DNA from: Psettodes erumei | Taxonomy: Eukaryota; Chordata; Actinopteri; Pleuronectiformes; Psettodidae | NCBI GenBank assembly: GCA_016785225.1 | Contig: JAFBJZ010000642.1 | Span: 212,001 to 276,000, forward strand | Direction of reading: 5' to 3' | Length of the DNA stretch: 64,000 nt | Shown here: positions 36,426 through 48,339 of the stretch, in pieces | Layout: every line of letters begins with the position of its first letter | Position numbering within the stretch: the first letter of the stretch is position 1 | Notes under the pieces: generated by a model | Told to the model about the DNA's origin: nothing | The model's input: the letters and a program-made list of their open reading frames with translations, nothing else | Databases searched by the model: none | Program-made: the position numbers and the translations under genes

Positions 36426-39001
36426 CCCCAGGCTGACGGCTCAGAGGAGCATCGAGGACGCCGAGGAGGTGGAGAGGGAGCGCCGCCGGCGAGCGCGGGA
36501 GGCCTCGCGCTGCGGGAGCAGCGGCTCCACGCCGGGGGAGTCCTCGCCGGAGAACGAGGAGGCGGCGGAGGAGAGCGGCAGGTGAGCGCGGACGGGTCGG
36601 AACCAGAAAAAGAACCCGCTGATGTCGTTGTCGTGGGAACGCAGGAAGTCGTTAAGCGGGGAACCATTTTTTCACTCGGACGCTTGAAGCGTTCGTCGTC
36701 ACGTGTCCCAACTGGGAAACTTAAAGCGCCGCACGCCGCCACGAGTCCCCACACACACACACACACACACGTCTGCGCACATAAAACATGTTTCCATTGG
36801 GAGCCCCCCCCCCCGTGTTGATGTGAGCACAGCTGCCTTCTCATTACACAACCCTCTAAGAATGTTTACTACAAAGTGACTCGCTGGGGGGGGGGGCGTC
36901 TCGACCCGCTTCACGATTTTCAGACAGGTGATTACATCTCGCACCTCAGCCGCCGTCACTCATCTGCACATCTGGACGACCAATCGCGTGTTAAGTTTGC
37001 GGCGCTGTCAGGACTTCCTGTTGCCGGGGTTTTGACCTGGTTAGCTTAGCGTAGCGTAGAGGCCTGTCCGCAGGTACGACACACCTTTTACTTAAAGAGA
37101 CAGTACACAAACAGAACATGAGAGGTGAAACCTTTTTTATCTGCTGAAGAACCCCCCCCCCCAACAGAACCTCTGTCGGCAGCTCGTTAAGGCTGATTAG
37201 CCGCTGAGCGACCACGGCGGAGGCTCCCATCATGCAGCGGGGGGCTCGGGCGTCTTAACGATGCCGGGAATGCTGGGAGAATTCCTCTGTGCCGGCTCCT
37301 GGAAACACAAAACACTCTCATTCCTTTAAATCAGCGGGGGGCGGGGCCTGTCGGGGGGGGGGCAGTACTCTGTGTACTCTGAACAACAGGGTCGGCCGGT
37401 CCAGACCAGAACCAGGTCGGGGTCTTTGTTAAACGCGCCGCACGTCACCGTGACAACAACGGTTTCGGTCCAGTTTTTCCCGTTTCCTGTTTTCACCGGT
37501 TTGTTGTTTCAGCTGGACCCGGATCGCCCGGCGCCGCTAACGGTTCTGTGCTTACAGGAGCTAATCAGGATGGAACCGTGCGTCCAAACAGACGGCGCTG
37601 ATGGGTCTCAGCTGTTCAGAACTGGACCTGAACCTCGTTTGATGAAAATCAGGAAGTGCACGAACGCGGGCAGACAGGATCAGACGCGTCTTTTTCAGCT
37701 CGCGTCTCCTCGTCTCTCCTCAGGTACGACGGCGACCTGAAGCCGAGCGGCTCCTCCTCCCTGGAGGAGGACGAAGGCTTCGGCGACTGGACCCAGCGCC
37801 GAGAGCGCCGCAGGAGGCAGCGCCTGCAGGAGCTCGGCCGGGGGGCCGGGGAGGACGAGGAGGAGGAGGAAGAGGAGGAGGACGCCGTGAGCAAAGGGGC
37901 GCGCACGAGGGCCGGCCGGCTCCGGAGACAGGAGCGGGAGGAGACGGACGGGGCTGGGACGGAGGAGGAGGTGGAGAGGAGGAAGGAGCGTGAGGAGGAG
38001 GAGGAGGAGGAGGAGGAGGCACAGAGGCCCGACACAGAGGTAAGACGTCCTCCCAAGTCACCGAGGTTCTGCTCGGGTTCTGTGGATCCAACTGAGCTCG
38101 GCCCACTATCGCAGGTGGAGAAAAGAAGCGAGGTCAAAGCCTCCTACACGTCCAAAGTCTTCCTCCACCAGGAGGCGAAGAACGGAGACGGCGGCCGCGA
38201 GGAGGCGAGGAGCGCGGGCGGCCGGGAGCCCGAGGAGGCGGAGGCCATCCTGGAGACAGAGCGGCGCCTGGAGAAGATCCGGCGGAGCCTGCAGGCGAGG
38301 GAGAGCCAGGAGATGGAGCAGCTGAGGCGGCGGCAGGCCGACGCCGAGCAGGAGCTGGAGGAGCTGCAGAGGAGGAGGGGGGAGAGGCGCCGCGTCCGGG
38401 AGGAGGAGGAGCGCCGCAGGGAGGAGGAGGAGCGACGGCGGCTGGCCAAGGAGGAGGTGAATCTCGCTCTCAAACTTTTTACTGCGGGGAAAAAAGCCGA
38501 GGCGGAGGTCGACAATCAGGTGCTGTGACCCGGCTGCAGGAGGAGAGGAGGAGGATGAAGGAGGACATCGAGAGGAGGAGGATGGAGGCGGCGGAGAGGA
38601 TGAAGAGCCTGAGCGCGGCCGACGGTGACGAGGCCTTCGGCGCCTTCAGCCCCAAAGCCCCCACGCACAAGGTGAACAAAACAAACGCCACCCGGCGGGA
38701 AGTTCTGGCTTTTAATTAGCTAGTTTTCATTGGTCCGTGCTCACCCTGACAGAACGGCATTGTGGGAACAGGGAAGTGACGTCATGCAGAGCCTTTTTAA
38801 TGAAAGCGAACAAAAATGGAGAGATTCTTCTTCTCTGCTCGATAAACAGTAGCCGCACAGCACCACTTCCTGTGTAGCGACAGTTTTAGAGCAGAGAAGA
38901 AGAACCAAGCCGCGCGGTTTTACCTGTCGCCTGGTGTCGTTCAGTGACCGACAACTGTGTTGTCTTCACAGCCGACGGACTCGGTGTCAGTCTGTAAGTT
39001 G

Positions 39002-39058
<57 letters not shown>

Positions 39059-39316
39059 CCCGCGCATGTCGTGTCATCAGAGAAATGTTTCCGGGGTGCG
39101 TTGGATTTGTGAACCGCCCACGCCGCACAAAGCCCCCTGGAGTTTACACAGCGTGTTGTGTTGTGTTGTGTGTCATCACGCACATGTGCGCATGAAGTTG
39201 TGTTGAGTGCATGACGCTGCATGCACGGCCCGCACGTCTGCACCTCCTGTGTGTGTGTGTGTGTGTGTGTGGGGGGGGGGTCACATGCTCTGCTCTGCTG
39301 ACTCATACAGACCCTC

Positions 39317-39363
<47 letters not shown>

Positions 39364-40067
39364 AACCTCAGACTTTCTTCTTCTTCTTCAGATCACAGAG
39401 AGGACGGAGTCCCTGAACCGCTCGCTGAAGAAAAGGTGAGTGTCCCCGATCAATGTCCCCGATCAGCTTCCTGTCCGTTTCCCGATTAGACAGGAAGCTG
39501 CCGCCTGCGTTTAATTGGTCGCACAAAGGAAACAGGAAGGAGGCGCGTTTGTCGATCTGACTCGTGTTTCCTCGTGTTTAAAGGATCGTTCCACGCTGGT
39601 GCTTTTATTTTGAAATGACGGCCCCACCTCCCCCACCCCCCATGACATCATTACCCTTTGCTAAGTGGGCGTCACGGCGCCGCCTCAGACTTGTTGAAAC
39701 CAACGAGTCAGAAGATGAATGAGCCCCCCAGGAATGACCTCATCCATCAGCTCGTATCTGGAGCTGTAAAAAAAAAAAAAAAAAAAATGTGAGGAGGAGG
39801 TTGAGTTCAAACATCTGGGTGAAGGAATCAAACCGTTTATTTTCACACGTATGATCCAGATGTGATGGAGATCGCCGTTTCCTGATGTTGTCTCATAAAT
39901 CTGACTCCAGATCTGTGAACCTGCGTCTGACTGGTGCCGTTTGTTTGTTTGTTTGTTTGTTTGTTTGTTTGTAACCAGTAACAGCTTCAAGAAGACGCAG
40001 CCTCTCGTCCTGCTCTCGAAGATCGACGACAGGATGGAGCAGTACGCCCACGCCGTGGAGGTTGGCA

Positions 40068-40115
<48 letters not shown>

Positions 40116-41330
40116 AACACACACGCGCTCACGTCACTCCTGAAGCGTTGAGTCAGCAGCTGCTCGGCCGGACCTCTGGCCCGTCATTGTTCAGAACCAG
40201 CTGCGGGGGCAGAGGCCGCTCTGACCTCACGGCGTGGGACGGACACGTGCAACCGACCCGGGACCAGCTCTGAGGGGAACGGGTCGCTGCTGAATCGGGT
40301 TTTTTTTTAATCTAACGCCTGTTGTCGTGCAGAACTCTCAGGAGGCGCGGGCGGTGAAGGCGGCGCCGACCGACCTGCCCGGCCCCCCCGAGGTCGTCGC
40401 ATCCAAGAAGAACCTGTTCGAGGGCGGCGAGGCCCGGACCTGCGGCCGGGGAGCAACCTGCAAGGTCCGAGTCGAGGCGTTTACTAACTGTGATGACAAA
40501 CAAACACAAACAAACAAACGTCCTCTTTGTTTTATCTGCATCAGGACGCCGACGGGCTGAAGGTGGGCGTGGCCAACCTGATCAGCCAATGGGTGAGAGG
40601 CCCGTCCGACGGCGGCAGGCAGTCGCCCTGCAAACCGACGGTACGTCCCGAACTCGTCGCGGCTGTGATGCGTTCAGGCGCCGGTCGGTGATGTGACGTT
40701 TCCCTCTGGTGGAGGAACAAGTCACGACACTTTCTCGACGTTCTGCTTACGTTTCAGCTGCAGGCCAGAAATAATATTCTGTTCATTGATCCGATCGATT
40801 GATTATTGATTGATGTAAAACCTCGAGCGCCGGTGAACGCCGACCCGTGTGTGTGCTGGTCGCTGCTGATTGATCGGTATTACTTATGGATTGGTTTGTC
40901 AGGACGTGAAGGCCGGAGACGTGATGCAGAAGAAGAACATGTGGGAGGTGCTCGGAGACTCGTCGGGGAGGGCGGGGCCTAGAGCTAAGGTGAGCGCCGA
41001 CGTTTGACGGCGAGACGGCGCCGAACGTACGAACGGCAGACAGCAAAACCGACCCCGAGCGTTTTCTCTCCTCAGGGCGCGGCGGCTGGGAAAAAGTACA
41101 AGTTCGTCGTCACCGGTCACGGCAAGTACGAGAAGATGGCGGTGGACGGCGAGAACGGCGAGGAGTTCGCAAACGGGAAGTCCGGTAAGACTCGTCTCTC
41201 TACGTCACGTCTGTGTTTTTTAAACTGATCAGAAGAATAACTTTCCCATATGATCTTTTTTTTATTATCTGCAGTGTGTGACATCACAGCTTCACAGGAA
41301 ATGCATAAACACGGGGGGGTTAAAGGTTAA
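33187..41330 (+). CDS. lsp1: Lymphocyte-specific protein 1 (LSP1), caldesmon-like actin-binding protein
   Basis: LSP1 is an F-actin-binding cytoskeletal protein. Exons read 33187-33245, 36432-36581, 37724-38039, 38115-38456, 38540-38671, 39392-39435, 39979-40060, 40333-40464, 40545-40640, 40903-40989, 41076-41184 and 41275-41330, keeping frame throughout (about 534 aa). The start MSNALLRRHSSKQGLQNLMR is followed by RSIEDAEEVERERRRR, an acidic middle with LEEDEGFGDWTQRR, and a long Glu/Arg helix with the look of a single-helix coiled coil. The C-terminal half carries caldesmon/LSP1 signatures: ITERTESLNRSLKK, SKIDDRMEQYAHAVE, VVASKKNLFEGGEA, DGLKVGVANLISQWV, DVKAGDVMQKKNMWE and KKYKFVVTGHGKYEK, the last matching the end of mammalian LSP1. 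Here the protein continues past that point. The last exon is my choice; read-through of 41185 would instead stop at 41226-41228. It is convergent with prr33. Confidence 0.9.
33328..33377. repeat. (CA)n microsatellite in lsp1 intron 1
   Basis: About 25 CA units. A (TG)n run follows at 33,485-33,517 in the same intron. Confidence 0.95.
35610..35646. repeat. CCGAC pentanucleotide repeat
   Basis: About five tandem CCGAC units within a CpG-rich part of lsp1 intron 1. Confidence 0.85.
36344..36424. repeat. (TG)n microsatellite at an lsp1 splice acceptor
   Basis: About 40 TG units end seven bases before the AG that opens lsp1 exon 2, so the usual pyrimidine tract is replaced by TG repeat plus GGCCCCAG. 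Confidence 0.95.
39004..39053. repeat. (TG)n microsatellite in lsp1 intron
   Basis: About 24 TG units. Related runs in later lsp1 introns are (TG)n at 39,250-39,270, (CA)n at 39,318-39,360 and (CA)n at 40,073-40,113. Confidence 0.95.
39942..39972. repeat. (GTTT)n tetranucleotide repeat
   Basis: Seven to eight GTTT units directly before the acceptor of lsp1 exon 7, serving as part of its pyrimidine-rich tract. Confidence 0.85.
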
Positions 41331-42163
41331 AGGTCGAAGGTTTTACATGTTCACACATTAGAAATCAATAGAAAGAACATTTGAAAAAAACAAAGAGCAG
41401 TTTAAAAATGAAACAAAATTCCCTCTGCGTATCCTGACCTTTGACCCCACGGCTCAGGCTCACCGTCGTCTCTACGTTCTGTAGTTCAGCTGTCGTCTCC
41501 AAGTCACGGTGAAACTAATCGTCACGATGGCTGATCGATTGATCGATGGATCGGAGCTCGTCTAAACTACTTGCGGTTTGAGCCCTATCGGTGTCGCACA
41601 TGATGCGTTTACTGAGCGTAGGACACAGGACACCCCATCTCTCGGAAGTACTTCTAGTACTCGAAGTAGTCAGATTACATTTTGGGTTAATGTGTAAATT
41701 GGAAAGTCTCTTTAAATTATAAATTGTTTTTAATCCTGTTTTATTCTGCGTTTCTCCTTTTACTTTCCCGTTGTAATCTAATTACTTTCAGTAATCTAAT
41801 CTCCGGATGTTTAGAGACGGCAGCTGAGTGTGTTTCACAGACGATCGCCCACCTTCATCAATAATAATCGATATTAATTAAAACCATCCGGACGCCGCCG
41901 AGACGTCGTCGTGACTTTAAGAGCCGAAACAAAAATCAGCCGTCACGTGGTTCCACATGTTCGAGCCGTTAGCTCGCGGGAGGCGAGTAGCACCATGTTT
42001 GAATCGTCGACAAAGAGAAAACAGATTCTGATTTAAAACCATCGAGTCTAACTTTCATTTCTATTAAAATACAAACAGTATTCAGTTACTTCGCGATAAG
42101 TCGATTTCTTCTAAAAAAAAAAGCGACTTCCAGCTCTTCGGCATCGTTAACTTTCTGCACCTT

Positions 42164-42169
42164 TTTATT
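42164..42169 (-). terminator. Poly(A) signal of prr33
   Basis: AATAAA on the minus strand (TTTATT on plus), about 450 bp beyond the prr33 stop codon. It lies within about 0.9 kb of the lsp1 stop, so the two convergent 3'UTRs may abut or overlap. Confidence 0.55.
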
Positions 42170-42617
42170 GAGCTACTGCACAGTCACAGTTTAAGTTTCA
42201 CAGACAAGTTTCTTTACAATGAACGTGTAACTTCCTCAGCGTACGCGGCGAAACGTCGTGAACATGTGATGAAAAAGAAACAAACGAGAAGCTCTGAAGT
42301 TACTTAAAACATAAAGGCTTTAATCTGACGTGGCGTCCGAGTGACTTTAAGACAAATGTAGCTCGATCTCTCTTTCTCTCTCTCTCTCTTCTGCCACCTA
42401 ATCCACAAATATAAACATTTGAACAACCCGTCGCACAAATGCAACGCAAAGCATTTGTCAAGTATAAAGTTGAGGCCGAATCTCGCGCGAACGCTGCCGC
42501 GAACGTGGCGGGTTTAAGACGGACGCTAAGACTCCGGACCTTGTACATGAAACACAAATTTTTGTTTTTTTTTTTCTCTTTACACTTTCATCCCGGCGCT
42601 TCACGTTAAGTTATAGC

Positions 42618-45600
42618 TTAAATATTAGTGAACCCCTTCGCCGTTCTGTTAAAGTCTTTTGGTTCCTCTTCTTTACCCTTCCTTCCGATCAGACCCATTT
42701 CAAACACGGTCGAAAACTTCGTCACCGGTCGGGACGCCGCCTCTTTCAGCTTTTTAGCGTCGAACTTTGGACTGAACAGCAGCACGGGCAGCCGGTACGC
42801 GAATGACGGTATCTCTTTAAGTTCCTGCTTCACGTCCTGCTTCTCGGTCTCGCTTTGGTTCAGCTCGATCTGATGCATGATGTTCTCCTTGGTGGAAAAC
42901 ATTTGGAAGAGGACGGCGTCCCACATCTTTGCCGCCTTGGGAGGATCTTTGGTTTGGGCGTCGTCCGGAGCGCCGGGCACATCGTCGCCGGCCTTCTCGT
43001 CGGCCTTTTTCGCCTCTTTCTGGTCCTGCCCGGCGGGCTCCTTCTGAGGGTCACTCTCGGGGAATTTGGGTTCCTCCTGCTCTACGACCATGTGCTTCTT
43101 GAGTCGGGACCAACCGCTCATTTTGGATTTTAACCCCTTTGGCTTTAGTGCGGCTTTAAGAAGGGGCTCGGCTGCTGGGAGGGACTCGCCGCCCTCCTTT
43201 TTTCAGGTGCAGATTTAACTGCTGGTTCTGCTTTCTTGTCTTTTGCTTTGTCTTCGCTCTCTGTTGCTTCAGCAGCAGCTGCTTTAGCAGTCTGAGCAGG
43301 CGCTGCAGAGCTCGGCTTCCAGTCTTTGGCTTTAGTCCTGGTTGGGAGTTTCGCCGGTTCTTTTTGTTCGGAGACATCAGCTTTTGTCTCGGTTCCGGCT
43401 TTCTGTTCCACCGCCTGGACTTTGTCTTTTCCCAGAAGTTTCCTTACTGCCTTCAGAGGATCCTGGTCACCACCTTTGGGCAGAGGACGTTTTGCTTCTG
43501 GAGTTTTTGTCTTTGGTTTGAAGACCTCTTGAACCGTCGTTTCCGCTTTCTGTTTCTCGGGGGTTTTCACCTCTGCCTTAGGTGTTTCTTCTTGTATTGC
43601 CGTAACCTGACTGGACACCCTACTTGTCTGTAGTGATAACGTTCCTGAGGTGTCGGATGCTTGTGAAACGACAATAGCGGGGATCGAGGGGGTGGGGAAA
43701 ACCTTGTCAGCCAGGCGGGGTTCTACATCTTTGGGACTTTCTTTGACCTCAACCACCTCAGTCGTTGAAGGTGCTTTCAAGGACGGCTCTTGGCTCAGAG
43801 CTTGATGATCTGCCAATTCCCCCTGTGTATCTTTCACCTCCTCTTGGTTCGATGCCGTAGAGCTCAAGATGCCAAATGCCGGAGCGTACGTTTTGATTCC
43901 GCCGTAAGCAGCATATTCAGCTGGTGTCAACCCACGGTAGCCAGACTTTGACTTCTGAGCCACCTGGGTTGGAGTTTTAGGTCTCTGAAAGGCTACAGGT
44001 GACGCACCAGTAGGTGTCTTTGGTCTTTTATAGCCAGGCGATGCGGTCAGAAGTCGGGACGCTTCGTACGTTGGGGTTTTCGGCCTCTGATAGCTGTAAG
44101 ATGTTGCTGCTGCTGTTGGCTCAAAGGTAGGAGTTGTGGGTCTTTGAGAGCCAGCTGGAGCCGGAGGGATCGGTTCCGCTGTCGGCGTGAGCTCTGATTT
44201 TGATGCGGTTACACTTTTTGGGACTGGTTCAGCTGCAGGTGTCACATCTGAATGAACGTCCCCGTTGAGTGTCGTTTCAGTGGGCGTAGGCTCGGTGGTG
44301 GTCGTCGCGCCTTCGGCAGCAGGCAGACTGCTGGCAGCCGAAGCCGCTGCCGTGGGCGTTCTTGACCTCTCAGGTTCGACCGTGATCGCCGACACCGCAA
44401 ACAAGAGAGGATTGGGTCTTGAGATTTCAAAGACAGGTGTTGGAGCCCGGGTCACATGGTATGCTGGGGTTTTGGGCCGTCCAGCTGAGGTTCTTGAGCT
44501 TTGGAACTCGAAAGTGGGAGTTTTAACTCTGATCTCAGATGTTGGAGTCGCCCTTTTGATCTCAGATGTTGGAGTAGCTCTTTTGATTTCAGTTGTGGGC
44601 GTGGTTCTCTTGATTTCAGACGTTGGAGTGGCCCTTTTGATTTCTAAAGTCGGTGTTATTCTCTGGGGATCTGTGCCAGGTAAATGAAGCTGAGCTGTCT
44701 GCGTGGCGCCTCTTCTGACCTCAAACACCGAGGTCAGATCTTGAGTTGTTTCCGTCAGTGTTTTGTTATGAGGTACTGTACCGCCAATAGCAGTTAATTC
44801 AGCCGTGTCGTACACCGGCGGGGTCCTGGACGTCTCGTAGTACGACGTGCTCGCCGTGTACATCCTAATTTGAGGGACGTCGAACATCGGCTTGGGCGAC
44901 CTCGACGGTTCAGTCGCTTTGAATGTTGGACGAGGACTTCTGGATTTGAGCGGTGTCAACACGGTGAGCGGCCGAATCACAGCTTGACCTCCAGCTCCCG
45001 GATACGGAGTCGGACCCGGGCTAGTGGGTTTTGGCTGCGTGGTCGCTGCAGCGGGTCTGAGACTACCGTGAGTTTCATCAAACGCGCTAACAGCTGGCAT
45101 TTTCACCTCGGCTGCCGGTACCGTCGTCTCGAGCATGGAGGAAGCTGTCAGAGTTATTTTGGGCACCGTCGGTTGGGCAACCGGCCCCGCATCCGGTGAG
45201 GCTCCAGAGACGTAGGCGGACGCAGAGTATGAAGAAACCGTGGTGACGTGCTGCGAGTACGAGTACGACGGGAAGGCCACCGTCTGAGGCGAGAACCTTG
45301 CCGCCACGCCGTAAGCAGCGCGCTGCGGGTACGGGGACGCCACGTGTTGATACAGCGGCCTCACGCTGAACCGCGGCGCCTGCCGGACGCCGTGGAGGTG
45401 GGACGGCGTCTCCGGAGTCCGGGGAGGGGTGGAGTGGTCGCTGTGCTCCAGGTCAGGGCTCGCTTCATTCACGGGGGAGAGGCTGGAGCGGAAAGGCCCC
45501 CCGGACTGCGACGCCTGGGCGGCCGCCTTTTTCTTGGCGGTTCTCTTGAGGAGCTTCTTGAGACGGACATTGTCCTTTCCGGGTTTGGGCAGCAGGGGGG

Positions 45601-45658
45601 GAGGGTACTGCTGGGCAAGCAGGCCCGGCTGGGTGATGGCGCCGTAAGCGACGGCCAT
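42618..45658 (-). CDS. prr33: Proline-rich protein 33-like, with an apparent single-base frameshift
   Basis: This is one long minus-strand coding exon. An acceptor (TTTTTACTCCACAG) precedes base 45673, and the first ATG is at 45658, starting MAVAYGAITQPGLLAQQYPP. The protein is Pro/Thr/Ala-rich, with PPPLLPKPGKDNVRLKKLLK near the N-terminus. Repeats of KRATPTSEI type lie in the middle, RPKTPTYEAS-type repeats follow, and a Lys/Glu-rich part comes next. The open frame ends PSPFLKPH near 43147. The conserved-looking C-terminus (KMSGWSRLKKHMVVEQEEPKFPE to the stop at 42618) lies in another frame that opens just before the first one closes. Reading one more A at the A6 run 43198-43203 joins them into about 1,013 aa. 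PRR33 sits between LSP1 and TNNT3 in human, which supports the name; function is poorly known. I name it from position and recalled similarity. Confidence 0.75.
44500..44665 (-). repeat. Tandem ~10-residue coding repeats in prr33
   Basis: About six units of the type (K/R)(R/A)(A/T)TPTSEI run in tandem. On the plus strand they appear as repeated TTGGAGT(A/C)GC(C/T)CTTTTGAT and TCAGATGTTGGAGT blocks. Looser PKTPTYE/FQRPKTPT units follow further toward the C-terminus. Confidence 0.85.
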
Positions 45659-47269
45659 GAGCGCTTCGGCACCCTGTGGAGTAAAAAGCACAAACCGTTA
45701 GAGATTCATAGAGATTTGATTTGTGATCAAAGACCTTCAGGGGTTAAAGTTCAGATCTTCTCGGTGACTAAAACCGACTCTCTTGTGTTTTTTGTTTTTC
45801 CAGATTTATTTCACAGCGATTACTGAGCAGGCGTCGTCTCTTCAGGTCGTTCACGCCTCGACCTTGCCAAAAAAAAAAAAACAACCTCCGCTGGCCGTAA
45901 AGAAGCAGCTCCACAGCAGTTTCACAGTATTTCACTTTTATCCAACAAATCACCTTCTCCGACTCCAAACTGGACAAACTTCACAGCTCAAGTGCAAAAG
46001 GTCTGATCGTCAAATATCTATTTGTTAAATTTCTTTGTTTTTTAATTATCTGATATTCTCTTTGTGTTGTGATGTGTATATATCTGACTGTTGTTCCTCC
46101 TGTGCGGTGTTTTTAGACGAGTCGTCGATTCCAGAGAGATTTTAAAAGCGTTTTGAGTAGAAAAAGTTTTTAATGTTTTCCAGTCTTGTCTTGTCGAGTT
46201 AAAAAGGCGACGCGGTTTTTGTCATCGACTGCTGAACTCGACGGCTCCTTCTGTACCACTGCAGAGATTATTTCTGCTCCTGTGCATTTGTAATCCCTTT
46301 TCCTAAATAAATTAAAATAATTTTCTACTTACAGCATTTGTGCATCTGATAAATTCAGTAATCTGTTTTCTAATTTTGGTCCAGAGTAACTAATAATAAT
46401 CCGTGGAGATTCATGGTCCCCAGAGGTTGATTACTGGTGGTTTGAATTATTAAACCAGATTTAGCTCCGTTAAGACTTTGTTCATTCAGCAGGAGGTAAG
46501 TAACTTGAGCAAAAAATTGTCAATATACATTTTTTCCTACATATATTTAGGGTTTGTCAGCCCCAGTAAGTAATTGATCACTGATCGGCCCCCCAGCAGC
46601 GTGGAGCTGAGCTCGTCCTGGATGATGTTACCGTCTCTCAGCTGATCCTGGAGGCTCGGACTAATTTTAGTTTGACGGCGGATACGAAAGCCCAGGCCAA
46701 TCACCTGCCTCCGTGTTTTTTTTTTTTGGGGGGGGTGGATTATCGGCCTTGTCTGAAAACAATAAATAATAAAATTGTTGTGCCATGTTCACAACTTAGC
46801 ACCTTTGCTGTGACATTTTCAGACTCACGTCTTCAGAAACACGCCCGGCGACAAACCTCGCAAACAACAACAAAAACTACTTAATTGTTTTAATAACCTT
46901 AAAATGCCGCAGTGGATGTTGCAGGTGTAACAGTTGTGCCCCCTAGAGGCTGAAATAAAAAATGCTGACAATTAACCTCACTCACACCTTTAAGACTAAG
47001 TTTGTTGTGGGGGGCTCACTAAAGTTGATACCGTTCATCCTCTTGGAATCTGGAATAGGATTCTTGTTATGTTTTGATGTTTGCCTGTGATGAGTGGATT
47101 AAATCTATCCTCTGGGACCACGAACATCCACAGTTTGTCGAATCAGGACTTCACCCCCCAACACGCGCACACACACATAAAGATGTGTATATTTAACTGC
47201 GGAAGGGTGAAAGTGAATGTAGACCATCTGACCCGTGACATCATGGCCCCCGGTGACGCTTGATATGTA

Positions 47270-47314
47270 GTGATTGGCTACATTCGGTAGGGCCTACCGA
47301 ATGTAGCCAATCAC
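47270..47314. repeat. 45-bp perfect palindrome
   Basis: Two 22-bp arms, GTGATTGGCTACATTCGGTA+GG and its exact reverse complement, are separated by one G. It can form a 22-bp stem. It contains two ATTGG/CCAAT motifs in opposite orientation. Confidence 0.95.
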
Positions 47315-47441
47315 AGGGGAGGAACGAGAATTCAACATAAATGGATGGATGAACGAGGATGGAGGAAATCGAATAGGACCAGAAATAAATATAAATCTAA
47401 AAATAAATTATTTTATTTATTTTATATATAATTTTATGTGC

Positions 47442-47453
<12 letters not shown>

Positions 47454-47504
<51 letters not shown>
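47454..47504. repeat. (TA)n microsatellite
   Basis: About 25 TA units after a short TG run. Confidence 0.95.
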
Positions 47505-47508
<4 letters not shown>

Positions 47509-47937
47509 GCTCACGGGCCTCAGGCGATGTTTGTGTAATCGAAACAAGTGTGTGACGACTGTTCAATACCAAGAGTTTACTATGTGTGTCACCTCAGTGA
47601 GATGTAGGCCAGAGCTGATTGTGTTTTAAAGCCCTAACCCCCCCAACCCCCTGACCACCACCACCTCCACCACCCCTCCCTGAACCTGCTGCCTGACACA
47701 TGAGACTTCTCTCCTCCTTTTAAGGCTCTGGTAGGTTTGGTATTTGGAGCGCTGTCAGGATGCAAGTTCAAAAGAGGAAAGAGTAATAATAACTGTGTAA
47801 TAACCCCCCCCCAGCCGCTCCACAATGGCCCTTCCCCAAGCAAAAATGAATCCCCCCCCAAAAAAAAAGTCCCAGCAAAAAGGCTAACGGGGCTTCATGC
47901 GCACAATACACGGCACAACTGCGAGGTTTGAACTTAC

Positions 47938-48010
47938 CGGTTGAGAAGTTGTTGCCGAGGTTCAGGGCGCACCAGGCAGGTTCCCCCTTCACACAATGAG
48001 AGGACACCGG
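47938..48010 (-). other. Possible 5'UTR exon(s) of prr33
   Basis: On the minus strand AACTTCTCAACCG is followed by a good donor GTAAGTT (GT at 47937-47936). In the frame that would enter the prr33 exon there is a stop upstream (TGA in CCCTGAACC), so this would be untranslated, supporting the ATG at 45658. A second minus-strand donor, CTCGTGCAG before GTAAAC at 48333, could end an earlier first exon. The 5' end is not determined. Confidence 0.4.
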
Positions 48011-48339
48011 TTCAATTTCAGTGTAGAGAGAGAGAAAAAAAAAAAAAGAACCCGCCAAAAGACAATTTTATTCCCCACAAGTTACAACACAGGAAGATGA
48101 CGGCGAGGCGTGATCAGGGGTCACTCGGTGTAAAGTCATGCAGAAGCGGTGTGAGGCTAACACTTAGCTCGTGCCGTAATGCTGCACCGAGGACCGGCAT
48201 AAAAAAACAAAAACAAAACCCCCCCCCAAGCTCCCCGAACACACCGGCTGCAGAGGTGGGGGCGTCGGGTGCCGCTAACGACCCCCCAACGCCCCATCTG
48301 GAGATTAAAAAGGTGTAGTTGTGGCGTGTTTACCTGCAC

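Larger units (their letters stand above)
45674..47930. other. prr33 5' intron and intergenic DNA
   Basis: AT-rich non-coding sequence with a 45-bp palindrome (47,270-47,314) and a (TA)n run (47,454-47,504). No coding exon is supported. Confidence 0.5.

Noticed and set aside
37649..38515. Several minus-strand ORFs opposite lsp1 exons
   Set aside because: Antisense of the Glu/Arg-coding purine tract, giving Ser/Pro-rich frames without independent evidence.
38972..38993. 22-nt block between CACAG and GTAAGT in lsp1
   Set aside because: Length is not a multiple of three, and inclusion breaks the frame into the next exon, whose ITERTESLN sequence follows naturally from the previous exon.
43194..43206. 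Programmed -1 ribosomal frameshift site in prr33
   Set aside because: In the original frame the codons are GAA AAA AGG, which does not fit the X XXY YYZ slippery heptamer; a one-base deletion in the A run is simpler.
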